The notes under the pieces: generated by a model
What the model saw: only the letters and a program-made list of their open reading frames with translations
Told to the model about the DNA's origin: nothing
The model's database searches: none
Made by a program: the position numbers and the translations under genes
Part shown: positions 1 through 8,244 of the stretch, in pieces
How the letters are laid out: every line of letters starts with the position of its first letter
Position numbering within the stretch: the stretch's first letter is position 1
Assembly: GCA_025450095.1 (NCBI GenBank)
Contig: JANWID010000137.1
Coordinates: forward strand, 1-27,074
Direction: 5' to 3'
DNA from: Bacteroidia bacterium
Lineage (GTDB): Bacteria > Bacteroidota > Bacteroidia > AKYH767-A > OLB10
DNA: 27,074 bases

Positions 1-201
1 CATAAAAGCCGGTTTGAACGATTTGTAAATGTAGACCGTATTTTTAAGTGCAACACAAAATATCAATTACAACCGCATCATTTTCTACTTGTGGATGATG
101 TTATCACCACCGGATCCACTCTTGCATCAAGTGTTGCCGCGCTTCTGGAAATTCCTGGTTCCAGAGTCAGCATTGCAACTATTGCGTATGCAAAATTGTA
201 A
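1..201 (+). CDS. comF: ComF family protein (phosphoribosyltransferase domain), 3' end only
   Basis: The reading frame is open from the first base and ends in TAA at 199-201, leaving 66 C-terminal residues. The frame holds VDDVITTGST, the PRPP-binding loop of type I phosphoribosyltransferases, at about residues 31-40 of the fragment. It is preceded by KSRFERFVNV, a segment typical of ComF proteins of this phylum. ComF homologues take part in DNA uptake for natural transformation in other bacteria, probably as cytoplasmic accessory proteins; this is family knowledge and is not shown for this organism. The N-terminal zinc-finger part lies outside the window. Another phosphoribosyltransferase is possible but less likely, because the C-terminus stops soon after the PRPP loop as in ComF. 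Confidence 0.85.
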   Translation, partial: HKSRFERFVNVDRIFKCNTKYQLQPHHFLLVDDVITTGSTLASSVAALLEIPGSRVSIATIAYAKL

Positions 202-257
202 ATGCCAGTTGAATGATTGTACATTTTGAATCAGCTCCGCTGATTCCGTATTAAATG

Positions 258-265
258 TAATTTTG
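258..265 (+). promoter_or_regulatory. Bacteroidota -7 promoter motif upstream of the fRMsr gene
   Basis: TAATTTTG matches the Bacteroidota primary-sigma -7 consensus TAnnTTTG and ends seven bases before the ATG at 273. No TTTG is found at the usual distance upstream, so the -33 part is unsupported. If used, transcription would start almost at the start codon. Confidence 0.45.
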
Positions 266-272
266 CCGTACC

Positions 273-755
273 ATGACCGAATCTGTGATTATTGATGCTT
301 CCCTTTCGGGGAAAAAGGAACGCTACGAAGCGCTAATTCCCCAATTAAAAGCACTCGTGAACGGGGAGCCTGATTTTACTGCGAATGTTGCTAACCTGGT
401 TGCTGCACTTAAGGAAACTTTCGGTTTTTTCTGGATAGGAGTTTACCTGGTTAAAAATGATATGCTCGTGCTGGGGCCATTTCAGGGTCCTGTTGCATGC
501 ACCCGAATTGGATTTGGGAAAGGAGTCTGCGGAACTGCCTGGAAGGAAAAAAGAATAATCCGTGTAAATGATATTAATACTTTTCCCGGGCATATTGCCT
601 GCAATGCATTATCACAATCAGAAATTGTATTGCCTGCATCTAAAAATAATGAAGTGTTCCTGGTTCTGGATGTCGACAGCGAGCATTTATCCGGTTTCGA
701 TAGCGATGACGAAAAATATCTTGACGAAGTGATTAAAATCATCGAAAACCTTTGA
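273..755 (+). CDS. msrC: Free methionine-(R)-sulfoxide reductase (GAF-domain fRMsr)
   Basis: This 160-residue protein is essentially one GAF domain, the usual length for the fRMsr (YebR/MsrC) family. The family reduces free methionine-R-sulfoxide in the cytoplasm, with thioredoxin recycling the enzyme. All three family cysteines are visible: Cys76 in GPVACTRI, Cys86 in GKGVCGTA and Cys110 in FPGHIACNA. WIGVYL (54-59), SEIVLP and VLDVDS complete the signature of the substrate pocket. The stop codon overlaps the proposed TTG start of the downstream lipoprotein gene, so the gene probably heads a three-gene transcript with that lipoprotein and a Nudix hydrolase. An oxidised-metabolite repair role would suit the pairing with a MutT-type enzyme, but that link is inference. 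Confidence 0.9.
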   Translation: MTESVIIDASLSGKKERYEALIPQLKALVNGEPDFTANVANLVAALKETFGFFWIGVYLVKNDMLVLGPFQGPVACTRIGFGKGVCGTAWKEKRIIRVNDINTFPGHIACNALSQSEIVLPASKNNEVFLVLDVDSEHLSGFDSDDEKYLDEVIKIIENL

Positions 756-2362
756 ACCGGATCTCAGTCATTATATTTCATACAGGAATTTTTCTACTAT
801 GTTCTTGTGCAAATAAAGTTGCACCGACTGGTGGGGAAAAGGATATAGATCCACCTGTACTTACTGATGCACAACCTGAAAATTTCAGCGTAAATTTTTC
901 CTCACGAAAAATTGTACTTTCATTCAATGAATATGTACAGTTAGTGGATCAACAGAAGCAGATCCTGGTTTCTCCCCCTACAGGAACTCCTCCGGAAATG
1001 GATATCCATAAGAAAAGTATAATTATTTCATTGCCTGACTCGCTTCATCCTAATACAACTTATAATATCAATTTCGGAAATGCAATTTCTGATTTTACGG
1101 AAAATAATGTGCTTACCGGATTTCAATATGTTTTTTCAACCGGGCCGGAAATAGATTCACTTGCCATATCAGGTCATGCATTAGATGCACTTACATTAAA
1201 GCCGGTAAAAAATGCTCTTATTTTATTGTATCCATTAAACACTCCGGATTCAGCAATGGGAATCGATCCACCAGCATATTACAGCAGGGCTGGGGAGAAT
1301 GGAGTTTTCACAGTAAAAAGTGTTCATGAGGGCAGTTATCGTATAGCCGGCATAGATGATCAGAATAATAATTTTACTGCTGATTTTACTGATGAAACTA
1401 CTGGTATATTGAAGGAGCTTGCTATTGCGGGAGATTCAATTTCAGTAACCCTGCTAATGACAAGGCAGCCTCCTTCCCGCCAGTTTATAAAAACTGCATT
1501 CCGTGAACCTCCTGGTAAACTTATCACAGTATTTGCCCGGCCCACCGAAAATGTTACCTGGAATTTTCTAACCAACGAACCTGGAACAATTATTACTAAT
1601 TGGAATGAAAGCAGGGATTCGCTTATTTTTTATGGTTTCCCTTTAATAAGTGATTCCACAATTATATTATGGAAGGAAAATAACCAGGTTATAGATACCA
1701 CAGTTTATAATTCTCAAAAAACGAGATTAACATCAAAACAGGACAGTGTTATAAAATTAACCGCTGTTACAAATCCGGCAGCAGGAACATCCCTGATGGC
1801 TGAAACAATGCCTTCGCTTACCTGGAATGTTCCATTGAAATCATTCGACTTTTCAATGGTAAAAGCATTCAGGGATTCCATTGAAATTCCGGTAAGTGGT
1901 TCGTTTTCGGATTCACTTCATTTACAAACATCTGTTGAGGGCAGTTGGAAAGAAGGAAATTATCTGTTGTTAATTCCTGCAAATGCAGCAGTGGATATGT
2001 ATGGAAACAGCAACGATACAATCCGCCATTCATTTATTGTTACTGCAGAAAATACAGCCGGAAGTATTGCGTTCAATTTCACCGGACTTGAAAATTCTGC
2101 ATATCTCCTGCAATTGGTAAATGATAAAGATGAATTGAAAAGACAGAGAATAATAAATAGTAATATGAGTGGCATTTTCCTGAAAATCGAACCTGGCATA
2201 TATCGTTTGCGTGTGGTGGAGGACGAAAACAGGAATAACCGCTGGGACGGTGGCAGTTGGCAGAAAAGGGTATGGCCGGAATTAGTTTATTATTATCCGG
2301 ATATGATAACAGTGCGGGCAAATTGGGAAGTCGAAATTAACTGGAAGCTGAATGTAAAATGA
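752..2362 (+). CDS. Ig-like domain lipoprotein (SbsA/Big_5-type N-terminus)
   Basis: The protein has 536 residues. The N-terminus is a lipoprotein signal: a hydrophobic stretch followed by LLCSC, with Cys19 as the probable lipidated residue, then the motif NKVAPTGGEKDIDPP that is common in Bacteroidota surface lipoproteins. Residues of about 30-135 resemble a bacterial Ig-like (Big_5/SbsA) domain, with the phrase IVLSFNEYVQL. The rest is beta-rich with no enzymatic motif I can recognise; a segment near the C-terminus (VVEDENRNNRWDGG) is calcium-loop-like. The only standard start in this frame after the previous in-frame stop is TTG at 752, which overlaps the upstream TGA, so coupled translation is likely. 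The 3' end overlaps the mutT start as ATGA. The function is unknown; an envelope structural role is a guess. Confidence 0.8.
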   Translation: MNRISVIIFHTGIFLLCSCANKVAPTGGEKDIDPPVLTDAQPENFSVNFSSRKIVLSFNEYVQLVDQQKQILVSPPTGTPPEMDIHKKSIIISLPDSLHPNTTYNINFGNAISDFTENNVLTGFQYVFSTGPEIDSLAISGHALDALTLKPVKNALILLYPLNTPDSAMGIDPPAYYSRAGENGVFTVKSVHEGSYRIAGIDDQNNNFTADFTDETTGILKELAIAGDSISVTLLMTRQPPSRQFIKTAFREPPGKLITVFARPTENVTWNFLTNEPGTIITNWNESRDSLIFYGFPLISDSTIILWKENNQVIDTTVYNSQKTRLTSKQDSVIKLTAVTNPAAGTSLMAETMPSLTWNVPLKSFDFSMVKAFRDSIEIPVSGSFSDSLHLQTSVEGSWKEGNYLLLIPANAAVDMYGNSNDTIRHSFIVTAENTAGSIAFNFTGLENSAYLLQLVNDKDELKRQRIINSNMSGIFLKIEPGIYRLRVVEDENRNNRWDGGSWQKRVWPELVYYYPDMITVRANWEVEINWKLNVK

Positions 2363-2757
2363 TACGGGTAGCCTGCGCTGTAATTTTTGATAAAGAAAAA
2401 ATTCTGGTAACACAACGTGGAGCGAAACAACAACAGCCGTTCCTTTGGGAATTTCCGGGTGGTAAAATAGAAGCTGGTGAATCTGCCGACGCCTGTATTG
2501 TTCGTGAATTACACGAAGAACTGGGAATTCAGATTCGGTTGAAAGGAACTTTTAATGAATGCAGCTATGATTATGGGAACTTCCAGGTAATGCTGATTCC
2601 ATTTATCGCTGAAATTACTTCCGGATCTATAACGCTTACCGAACATATGAATTTTTGCTGGAAAAAACCAGGAGAGCTTATGTTGTTGGATTGGGCCCCG
2701 GCGGATATAGAAGTAGTGAGCCAGGTTCTTATATACTGCGGAGTTCAGGATAATTAA
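2359..2757 (+). CDS. mutT: MutT-type Nudix (d)NTP pyrophosphohydrolase
   Basis: This 132-residue protein carries a complete Nudix box, Gx5Ex7REUxEExGU, at residues 35-57: Gly35, Glu41, Arg49, Glu50, Glu53, Glu54 and Gly56 are all present. These residues bind the magnesium ions that drive hydrolysis of nucleoside diphosphates linked to other groups. Length and the sequence QRGAKQQQPFLWEFPGGK fit the MutT/CTP-pyrophosphohydrolase subgroup, which clears oxidised nucleotides such as 8-oxo-dGTP in the cytoplasm. The substrate cannot be fixed from sequence, so the symbol is a subgroup label. Its ATG overlaps the stop codon of the lipoprotein gene by four bases (ATGA), implying translational coupling. 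Confidence 0.88.
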   Translation: MIRVACAVIFDKEKILVTQRGAKQQQPFLWEFPGGKIEAGESADACIVRELHEELGIQIRLKGTFNECSYDYGNFQVMLIPFIAEITSGSITLTEHMNFCWKKPGELMLLDWAPADIEVVSQVLIYCGVQDN

Positions 2758-2834
2758 TAATACAAAAGCTGATCTCCTGTAAATGAACAGAAAAATTAAT
2801 AAAATTATAAGTCAGGCAGGCCGTGTCAATTATC

Positions 2835-2842
2835 TATTTTTG
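2835..2842 (+). promoter_or_regulatory. -7 promoter motif for the RidA-family gene
   Basis: TATTTTTG fits TAnnTTTG and lies 17 bases before the ATG at 2860, predicting a leader of about 10-12 bases. No convincing -33 TTTG is seen. Confidence 0.5.
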
Positions 2843-2859
2843 CATGAAATTTTATTATC

Positions 2860-3282
2860 ATGACTGCTGAAAATGCATCATTCAATTCATCCCGTGCGCC
2901 CGAACCAGTTGGTGCTTATCCGCATGCCCGCAAAGTGGGCAACCTGTTGTTTCTTTCAGGAGTGGGTCCGCGTGAAAGAGGATCAAAAAAAATTCCTGGC
3001 GTCGAACTCGATGCAGATGGGAATATAGTTTCGTACGATATAGAAGCACAGTGTCATTCGGTATTTAAAAATGTGAGGACCATCCTTGAAGAGGCGGGAT
3101 CTTCTTGGAATAACATGATTGATGTTACAGTCTTTCTGACTAATATGAAAGATGATTTTCAAATCTATAATCGTCTTTATGCCGAATATTTCAAAGATGC
3201 ACAACCTTGTCGCACTACTTTGGAAATCAATTGCCTGCCAACACCGATCGCCATTGAACTGAAAGTTATCGCTACAATTTAG
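2860..3282 (+). CDS. RidA-family deaminase, resembling 2-aminomuconate deaminase
   Basis: The 140-residue protein is a YjgF/YER057c/UK114 (RidA) family member. It shows GAYPHARKVGNLLFLSG, the central EEAGSSWNNMIDVTVFLTNM and the PCRTT segment near the C-terminus, in which Arg118 corresponds to the conserved substrate-binding arginine. The GAYPHARKVG and GPRERGSKKIPGVELD segments look closer to the 2-aminomuconate deaminases of the kynurenine/3-hydroxyanthranilate route than to the enamine/imine deaminase RidA itself. That subgroup releases ammonia from 2-aminomuconate in the cytoplasm. No other kynurenine-pathway gene lies in the window, so the assignment rests on recall of sequence features and generic RidA is the alternative. 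It appears monocistronic, with its own -7 motif upstream. Confidence 0.8.
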   Translation: MTAENASFNSSRAPEPVGAYPHARKVGNLLFLSGVGPRERGSKKIPGVELDADGNIVSYDIEAQCHSVFKNVRTILEEAGSSWNNMIDVTVFLTNMKDDFQIYNRLYAEYFKDAQPCRTTLEINCLPTPIAIELKVIATI

Positions 3283-3373
3283 GATTGCAATTCAGAGATA
3301 CAGACATGATATTTCAGAATCTTTTTAAAGAGGATATTGTTCCATTTTTCCACGGTTATTAACAATTATTGTC

Positions 3374-3381
3374 TATATTTG
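3374..3381 (+). promoter_or_regulatory. -7 promoter motif for rimP-nusA-infB
   Basis: TATATTTG is an exact TAnnTTTG match. Transcription would begin near 3388, placing the hairpin at 3397-3424 at the very start of the transcript. A clear TTTG at the -33 position is absent; TTATTAACAA lies there instead. Confidence 0.6.
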
Positions 3382-3396
3382 CAGTCGCATTAGAAA

Positions 3397-3424
3397 GAAA
3401 GAGGGGACGATGTCCCCTTTTTTT
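3397..3424 (+). terminator. Terminator-like leader hairpin upstream of rimP (possible attenuator)
   Basis: GGGGAC (3403-3408) pairs perfectly with GTCCCC (3412-3417) around a three-base loop. A purine run on the left pairs with the T7 tract at 3418-3424. This is a textbook intrinsic-terminator shape, yet it sits between the promoter motif and the rimP ATG at 3432. It may act as an attenuator for the translation-factor operon. A rimP leader motif has been described from searches for premature terminators, as I recall it, but whether this copy belongs to it is not established here. Confidence 0.65.
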
Positions 3425-3431
3425 AGTACTT

Positions 3432-3893
3432 ATGGTCTCGAAAGAAAGAATAGAATCAATTGTAAATGAGTGGCTTAAGCCTTCAGATTGCTTTTTAGTT
3501 TCGGTTAAAACGGCACCTGGCCGGATCGCCATTGCCATAGACAAGTCTTCGGGTGTTACCCTGGAAGAATGTAGCAGTTTGAACCGCTTCTTAACGGATG
3601 CTCTGGAACCGGAAAATGTTTGGGAGGATTATGAATTGGAAGTGGGTTCTCCCGGAATGGACCAACCACTGAGAGTTTACCAACAATACCAGAAAGGTGT
3701 CGGTAAACAGGTGCGCGTAATAACAACCGATGGAAGGGAACATAAAGGACGGTTAGAAGCTGCTGATGAAAAGGGTTTTGATTTACTTGAAATCACATCC
3801 CGCAAAGAAAACAAGAAAAAAGTATTCACAGAAACCAGGCATCACCTGGATTATACAACAATTAAAGAAACCAAATTATTATTATCATTCTAA
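3432..3893 (+). CDS. rimP: Ribosome maturation factor RimP
   Basis: With the start at ATG 3432 the protein has 153 residues, the normal length for RimP, a cytoplasmic factor that helps the 30S subunit mature. The N-terminal alpha/beta domain ends in the conserved ELEVGSPGMDQPL, and the C-terminal SH3-like barrel follows with GKQVRVITTDGREHKGRLEAADEKGFDL. The frame is open upstream to 3369, but that extension would run through the -7 promoter motif and the leader hairpin, so the internal ATG is preferred. Position directly before nusA and infB is the classical order. Transcription is probably controlled by the TATATTTG promoter and the leader hairpin. Confidence 0.93.
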   Translation: MVSKERIESIVNEWLKPSDCFLVSVKTAPGRIAIAIDKSSGVTLEECSSLNRFLTDALEPENVWEDYELEVGSPGMDQPLRVYQQYQKGVGKQVRVITTDGREHKGRLEAADEKGFDLLEITSRKENKKKVFTETRHHLDYTTIKETKLLLSF

Positions 3894-3906
3894 AAAATTA
3901 ACAGTA

Positions 3907-5142
3907 ATGGATCATTCAGTCCTGATAGAATCCTTCTCGGAATTCAAGGAATTTAAAAGCATCGATCGTGCTACAATGATGAGCATACTTGAAGATGTTT
4001 TCAAGAATATGCTTCGGAAAAAATACGGATCAGCTGACAACCTGGATGTAATTATCAACATCGATAAGGGGGATCTTGAAGTATGGCGTAACCGGACGAT
4101 TGTTGAAGATGGTGCAGTAGAAGATGAAAACCTCCAGATTCCCTATTCTGAAGCAATTAAAATTGAACCGGATTTTGAAATTGGGGAAGAAGTGACTGAA
4201 GAGATAAAGCTGGAAGCATTCGGAAGAAGAGCCGTGCTTGCTGCCCGTCAGAATCTGCAGGCCCGTATAATGGAGCTTGAAAAGGATGCCATCTATAAAA
4301 AGTATAAGGACCGTGTGGGAGAAATTATTACCGGTGAAGTTTACCAGGTTTGGAAAAAAGAAGCATTGGTGCTCGATGATGAAGGAAATGAGCTCTTGTT
4401 GCCAAAATCAGAACAGATTCCTTCCGACTTTTTCCGTAAAGGTGATGCTGTAAGAGCGGTTGTTCTTCGCGTTGAGATGGTAAACGGAACACCCAAAATA
4501 ATCCTGTCACGTACATCACCTATTTTCCTGGAAAGATTATTTGAGCAGGAAGTGCCTGAAGTTTTTGATGGATTAATTACAATCAAAAATATAATACGGG
4601 AGCCTGGAGAGCGGGCTAAAGTGGCAGTTGAATCATACGATGACCGTATCGATCCGGTAGGTGCATGTGTAGGTATGAAAGGTTCCCGCATCCATGGAAT
4701 CGTCAGAGAACTGAAAAATGAAAATATTGATGTGATTAATTTTACTAATAATATTTCACTTTACATCACCCGTGCCCTTTCTCCTGCAAAAATTTCATCT
4801 ATAAAGCTTGATGATGAAACTCATAGGGCGTCTGTGTATATGAAGCCGGACCAGGTTTCGCTTGCGATCGGAAAAGGAGGACACAATATCCGGCTAGCAG
4901 GTAAACTTACAGGGTACGAAATTGATGTGTATCGTGATTCTGATGAAGTGGAAGAAGATGTGGATCTTGATGAATTTTCGGATGAAATCGAAGAATGGAT
5001 TATTGAAGAGTTAAAAGGCATTGGATGCGATACAGCAAAAAGTGTCCTTGATCTCAGCGTGGAGGATCTTGTGAAACGTACTGACCTTGAAGAAGAAACT
5101 ATCAAGGAAGTGTTGCGCATACTCCGCTCAGAGTTCGAATAA
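3907..5142 (+). CDS. nusA: Transcription termination/antitermination factor NusA
   Basis: NusA binds RNA polymerase and nascent RNA and modulates pausing, termination and antitermination. From ATG 3907 the protein has 411 residues. The N-terminal polymerase-binding domain covers about 1-130, the S1 domain about 136-203 (GEIITGEVYQVW), then KH1 (VGACVGMKGSRIHGIVREL, about 251-269) and KH2 (VSLAIGKGGHNIRLAGKLTG, 317-336). The C-terminus holds one acidic helix-hairpin-helix-like region (about 350-411). The frame is open from 3766, but the extra 47 residues overlap rimP out of frame and resemble nothing in NusA. The gap to rimP is 13 bases. Confidence 0.95.
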   Translation: MDHSVLIESFSEFKEFKSIDRATMMSILEDVFKNMLRKKYGSADNLDVIINIDKGDLEVWRNRTIVEDGAVEDENLQIPYSEAIKIEPDFEIGEEVTEEIKLEAFGRRAVLAARQNLQARIMELEKDAIYKKYKDRVGEIITGEVYQVWKKEALVLDDEGNELLLPKSEQIPSDFFRKGDAVRAVVLRVEMVNGTPKIILSRTSPIFLERLFEQEVPEVFDGLITIKNIIREPGERAKVAVESYDDRIDPVGACVGMKGSRIHGIVRELKNENIDVINFTNNISLYITRALSPAKISSIKLDDETHRASVYMKPDQVSLAIGKGGHNIRLAGKLTGYEIDVYRDSDEVEEDVDLDEFSDEIEEWIIEELKGIGCDTAKSVLDLSVEDLVKRTDLEEETIKEVLRILRSEFE

Positions 5143-5192
5143 TAATTGCGGTAAAGCACATACGCTTTGCCAGTTAGAGGAAAGGAATAAAT

Positions 5193-8135
5193 ATGTCAGA
5201 TACTTCAACAATAAGACTAAGCAAGGTACTGAAGGAATTCAGCATCGGGATCGATCATGCACTTGATTTTCTTGATAAAAAGGGAATCAAAGTGGAAAAG
5301 AATCCGAATGCTAAAATAACTGTTGAAGCGTATGAGCTGTTGCAGAAGGAATTTCAGTCCGATAAGCAGATTAAAAAATCAGCTGAAGAAATTACCAACC
5401 AAAAGCTGAAGAAAGATAATGTAATCATTGAAGCGAAAACCGGTTCTGAGATTACAAGGGAAAAAGAAGTTGATGCTGATGATAATCTCGCGCTTGATTT
5501 GATAAAAATCAAGAAGAGCGCAGCAGAAAAAGAAACCCCACAAGTAACCCGGAAAACAAAGAAAGCAGAAGAACCTGTACTGGCTCCTGAAGTAATAAAA
5601 GCTAAAATTGATAAATCCCAGCCTAAGATCGTTGATAAGATCGATCTGGAGGCACTCGAAACTCCAAAGGCGAAAAAAGCTTCGAAGAAAAAAGCTGAGG
5701 AAGAGTTGAAAGTTGCGGAACCTGAAACGAAATCAAAAAAGGCAGAAAAAGGTAAGGCTAAGGAAGAGATAAAGGAAAAGGAAAAAGAAAAAGTTGTAGA
5801 AAAGAGTAAGGTTAAAAGCAAAACCAAGATTGCAGATGAGGAAATTGTTACTCCCGTTGCCGAATCAACTGAAATAAGTAACGAGCAAGTTACTACTCCT
5901 CCTGCACCCGAGACCACTGCACCTGTTGTACCTGAACCCAACCAACCTTTCCGCATGGATCGCGATAAGCTGACCGGTCCTACAATTTTAGGAAAGATTG
6001 ATCTTCCGGTAGATCCTCCAAAGAAAAAACCGGTGGCTTCGTCATCCACAATAGATGAAGACAAACGGAAGAAAAAAAGGAAACGTACAGAGAAAAAAGT
6101 TAATATTTCTGATAATACTCCAACCCGCACCGATATTCGCACGGAGCCATGGAAACGTCCCGGAGGTCAGACCGGAGGTGGAGGTGGTGGAAAAGGAAGG
6201 AAATTCCAACAGCCGGGCACTCCCCGAGTAGAGCCTACTGAAAAAGAAATCCAGGATCAGATTAAAGCAACTCTTGCCCGCTTAAGCGGAACAGGTAAAT
6301 CCAAAGCTTCCAAGTACAGGAAAGAAAAGCGTGAAGCCTATCAGAAAGCTGAGGAAGTTGCAGCAGAAGAAGCAACCCAGTCAAAAGTTATTAAAGTTAC
6401 TGAATTCGTTTCTGCAAATGAACTTGCAAAGCTGATTGGGGTACCGGTTACGGGCATCATCGCTGCATGCATGAGCCTTGGAATTATTGTTTCCATCAAT
6501 CAGCGACTTGACGCTGAAACGCTGACTGTTGTAGCTGAAGAGTTCGGTTATAAAGTAGAATTTGTTTCTGTTGAAGTACAGGAAGCCATCCAGGAAAAAC
6601 CGGATGATCCGGATGATCTGAGACCACGTGCTCCGATCGTTACTGTAATGGGTCACGTAGATCATGGTAAAACCTCACTGCTTGACTATATACGAAAAGC
6701 TAATGTTATTGCCGGTGAAGCGGGAGGTATTACACAGCATATCGGAGCTTATGAAGTTATGCTTGACGATGGAAGATCTATTACTTTTCTGGATACACCC
6801 GGTCACGAAGCCTTTACAGCCATGCGTGCGAGGGGTGCAAAAGTCACCGACGTAGCCATTATTGTAATTGCTGCTGACGATAGCGTGATGCCTCAAACAG
6901 TGGAAGCAATCAATCACGCTCAGGCTGCAAATGGACCCATCGTATTTGCAATTAATAAAATTGATAAGCCAGGTGCAAATGCTGAGAAAATAAAAGAGCA
7001 ACTTTCCAAGATGAATATTCTTGTTGAAGACTGGGGTGGAAAATATCAGTGCCAGGAAATTTCCGCAAAGCAAGGTTTGAATGTTTCCAACCTGCTTGAA
7101 AAAGTTTTACTTGAAGCAGAGATTCAGGAACTGAAAGCCAATCCAAGTAAGAATGCTGTGGGAACAGTAATTGAATCCTCGCTTGATAAAGGGAGGGGTT
7201 ATGTTACCACCATTTTGGTACAGAACGGAACGCTGGAAATGGGTGATATCGTTCTGGCTGGATGTTATGCAGGTCGTGTAAAGGCATTGTTCAACGAACG
7301 TGGAAACAAACTTGATAAAGCAGGTCCGGCCCAGCCGGTAATCATGCTGGGTATGCCGGGTGCTGTGCAGGCCGGTGATCAGTTTAATGTGATGGATGAT
7401 GAAAGAGAAGCTCGCGAAATAGCTAATAAACGTCTCCAGCTGCAGCGTGAACAGGGTATCCGTACTCATAAGCATATTACACTCGACGAAATCGGGCGCC
7501 GTCTTGCAATTGGTAACTTTAAGGAGTTGAATGTAATTGTAAAAGGTGATGTAGATGGATCTGTGGAAGCACTTGCTGATTCGTTGTTAAAATTGTCAAC
7601 AGCCGAAATCCAGGTAAATGTGATTCACAAATCGGTTGGTGCAATTACCGAATCGGATGTATTGCTTGCATCAGCTTCGAATGCAATTATTATTGGATTC
7701 CAGGTTCGCCCGGCATTAAATGCCCGAAAACTGGCTGAACAGGAACAGATCGATATCCGGCTTTACTCCATTATTTATGATGCAATAAATGAAGTTAAAG
7801 ATGCGATGGAAGGAATGCTTGCTCCTGAATTCCAGGAGAAGATTGTTTGCAATCTTGAAGTTCGCGATATTTTTAAAATTCCCAAAGCTGGTACAGTTGC
7901 AGGATGCATGGTTCTCGATGGTAAAATCACAAGGAATACCAAAATCCGTCTCGTCCGCGATGGCATCGTGACCTATTCCGGAGAACTCTCCTCATTGAAA
8001 AGATTCAAAGACGATGTTAAAGAAGTGGCAGCTGGCTACGAATGCGGTTTGAGCATTCATAATTTCAATGATATTCAGGTTGGGGATATTGTAGAAGGTT
8101 ACGAACAGGTTGCTGTCAAAAGGACATTAGCTTAG
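5193..8135 (+). CDS. infB: Translation initiation factor IF-2
   Basis: IF-2 is the GTPase that brings initiator tRNA to the ribosome. The 980-residue protein has an N-terminal region beginning [13 protein letters not shown], a long Lys/Glu- and Pro-rich linker (about 80-350), a second IF2N-like module near residues 400-460, and the GTPase domain. The G motifs are complete: GHVDHGKT at 487-494, [15 protein letters not shown] at 534-538, NKID at 588-591 and SAKQG. The C-terminal domains end with the usual [20 protein letters not shown]. The long charged linker explains the large size and the spurious open frames on the opposite strand. A purine-rich stretch (AGAGGAAAGGA) precedes the ATG, and 50 bases separate it from nusA. 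Confidence 0.97.
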   Translation: MSDTSTIRLSKVLKEFSIGIDHALDFLDKKGIKVEKNPNAKITVEAYELLQKEFQSDKQIKKSAEEITNQKLKKDNVIIEAKTGSEITREKEVDADDNLALDLIKIKKSAAEKETPQVTRKTKKAEEPVLAPEVIKAKIDKSQPKIVDKIDLEALETPKAKKASKKKAEEELKVAEPETKSKKAEKGKAKEEIKEKEKEKVVEKSKVKSKTKIADEEIVTPVAESTEISNEQVTTPPAPETTAPVVPEPNQPFRMDRDKLTGPTILGKIDLPVDPPKKKPVASSSTIDEDKRKKKRKRTEKKVNISDNTPTRTDIRTEPWKRPGGQTGGGGGGKGRKFQQPGTPRVEPTEKEIQDQIKATLARLSGTGKSKASKYRKEKREAYQKAEEVAAEEATQSKVIKVTEFVSANELAKLIGVPVTGIIAACMSLGIIVSINQRLDAETLTVVAEEFGYKVEFVSVEVQEAIQEKPDDPDDLRPRAPIVTVMGHVDHGKTSLLDYIRKANVIAGEAGGITQHIGAYEVMLDDGRSITFLDTPGHEAFTAMRARGAKVTDVAIIVIAADDSVMPQTVEAINHAQAANGPIVFAINKIDKPGANAEKIKEQLSKMNILVEDWGGKYQCQEISAKQGLNVSNLLEKVLLEAEIQELKANPSKNAVGTVIESSLDKGRGYVTTILVQNGTLEMGDIVLAGCYAGRVKALFNERGNKLDKAGPAQPVIMLGMPGAVQAGDQFNVMDDEREAREIANKRLQLQREQGIRTHKHITLDEIGRRLAIGNFKELNVIVKGDVDGSVEALADSLLKLSTAEIQVNVIHKSVGAITESDVLLASASNAIIIGFQVRPALNARKLAEQEQIDIRLYSIIYDAINEVKDAMEGMLAPEFQEKIVCNLEVRDIFKIPKAGTVAGCMVLDGKITRNTKIRLVRDGIVTYSGELSSLKRFKDDVKEVAAGYECGLSIHNFNDIQVGDIVEGYEQVAVKRTLA

Positions 8136-8176
8136 AATTGAATATCAATTAAATAGATAATCAATAAAATTTTTGT

Positions 8177-8209
8177 CGGGCACCTGTAACAACCAGTTAC
8201 AGGTGCCCG
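8177..8209. repeat. Perfect 14-bp inverted repeat downstream of infB
   Basis: The left arm 8177-8190 (CGGGCACCTGTAAC) and right arm 8196-8209 (GTTACAGGTGCCCG) are exact reverse complements with a five-base loop. A very stable hairpin would form in infB readthrough RNA, but no T-tract follows on either strand, so it is not a classical intrinsic terminator. It overlaps the proposed ECF promoter of the sigma gene, so it could equally be a protein-binding palindrome. Confidence 0.8.
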
Positions 8210-8211
8210 TC
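8185..8211 (+). promoter_or_regulatory. Predicted ECF-sigma promoter of the sigma factor gene (autoregulation)
   Basis: TGTAAC at 8185-8190 and CGTC at 8208-8211 are separated by 17 bases, the arrangement of ECF-type promoters (AAC-containing -35, CGTC-type -10). The same words and spacing recur at 9914-9940. A transcript would start near 8218 with a leader of about 27 bases before the ATG at 8245. There is no TAnnTTTG motif in this intergenic region. Confidence 0.65.
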
Positions 8212-8244
8212 TCATTTCCGAACCTCAATGAATCGTAATCACGA

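Noticed and set aside
3766..3906. A 47-residue N-terminal extension of NusA.
   Set aside because: It overlaps rimP out of frame and does not resemble NusA; the ATG at 3907 gives the normal NusA start.
5354..6142. A 262-codon open frame on the minus strand.
   Set aside because: It lies opposite the Lys/Glu-rich linker of IF-2; its Ser/Phe-rich product is the expected antisense of AAA/GAA-rich codons.
8177..8209. The infB-distal hairpin as a standard intrinsic terminator.
   Set aside because: No T-tract follows the stem on either strand. It is reported as an inverted repeat overlapping a promoter instead.
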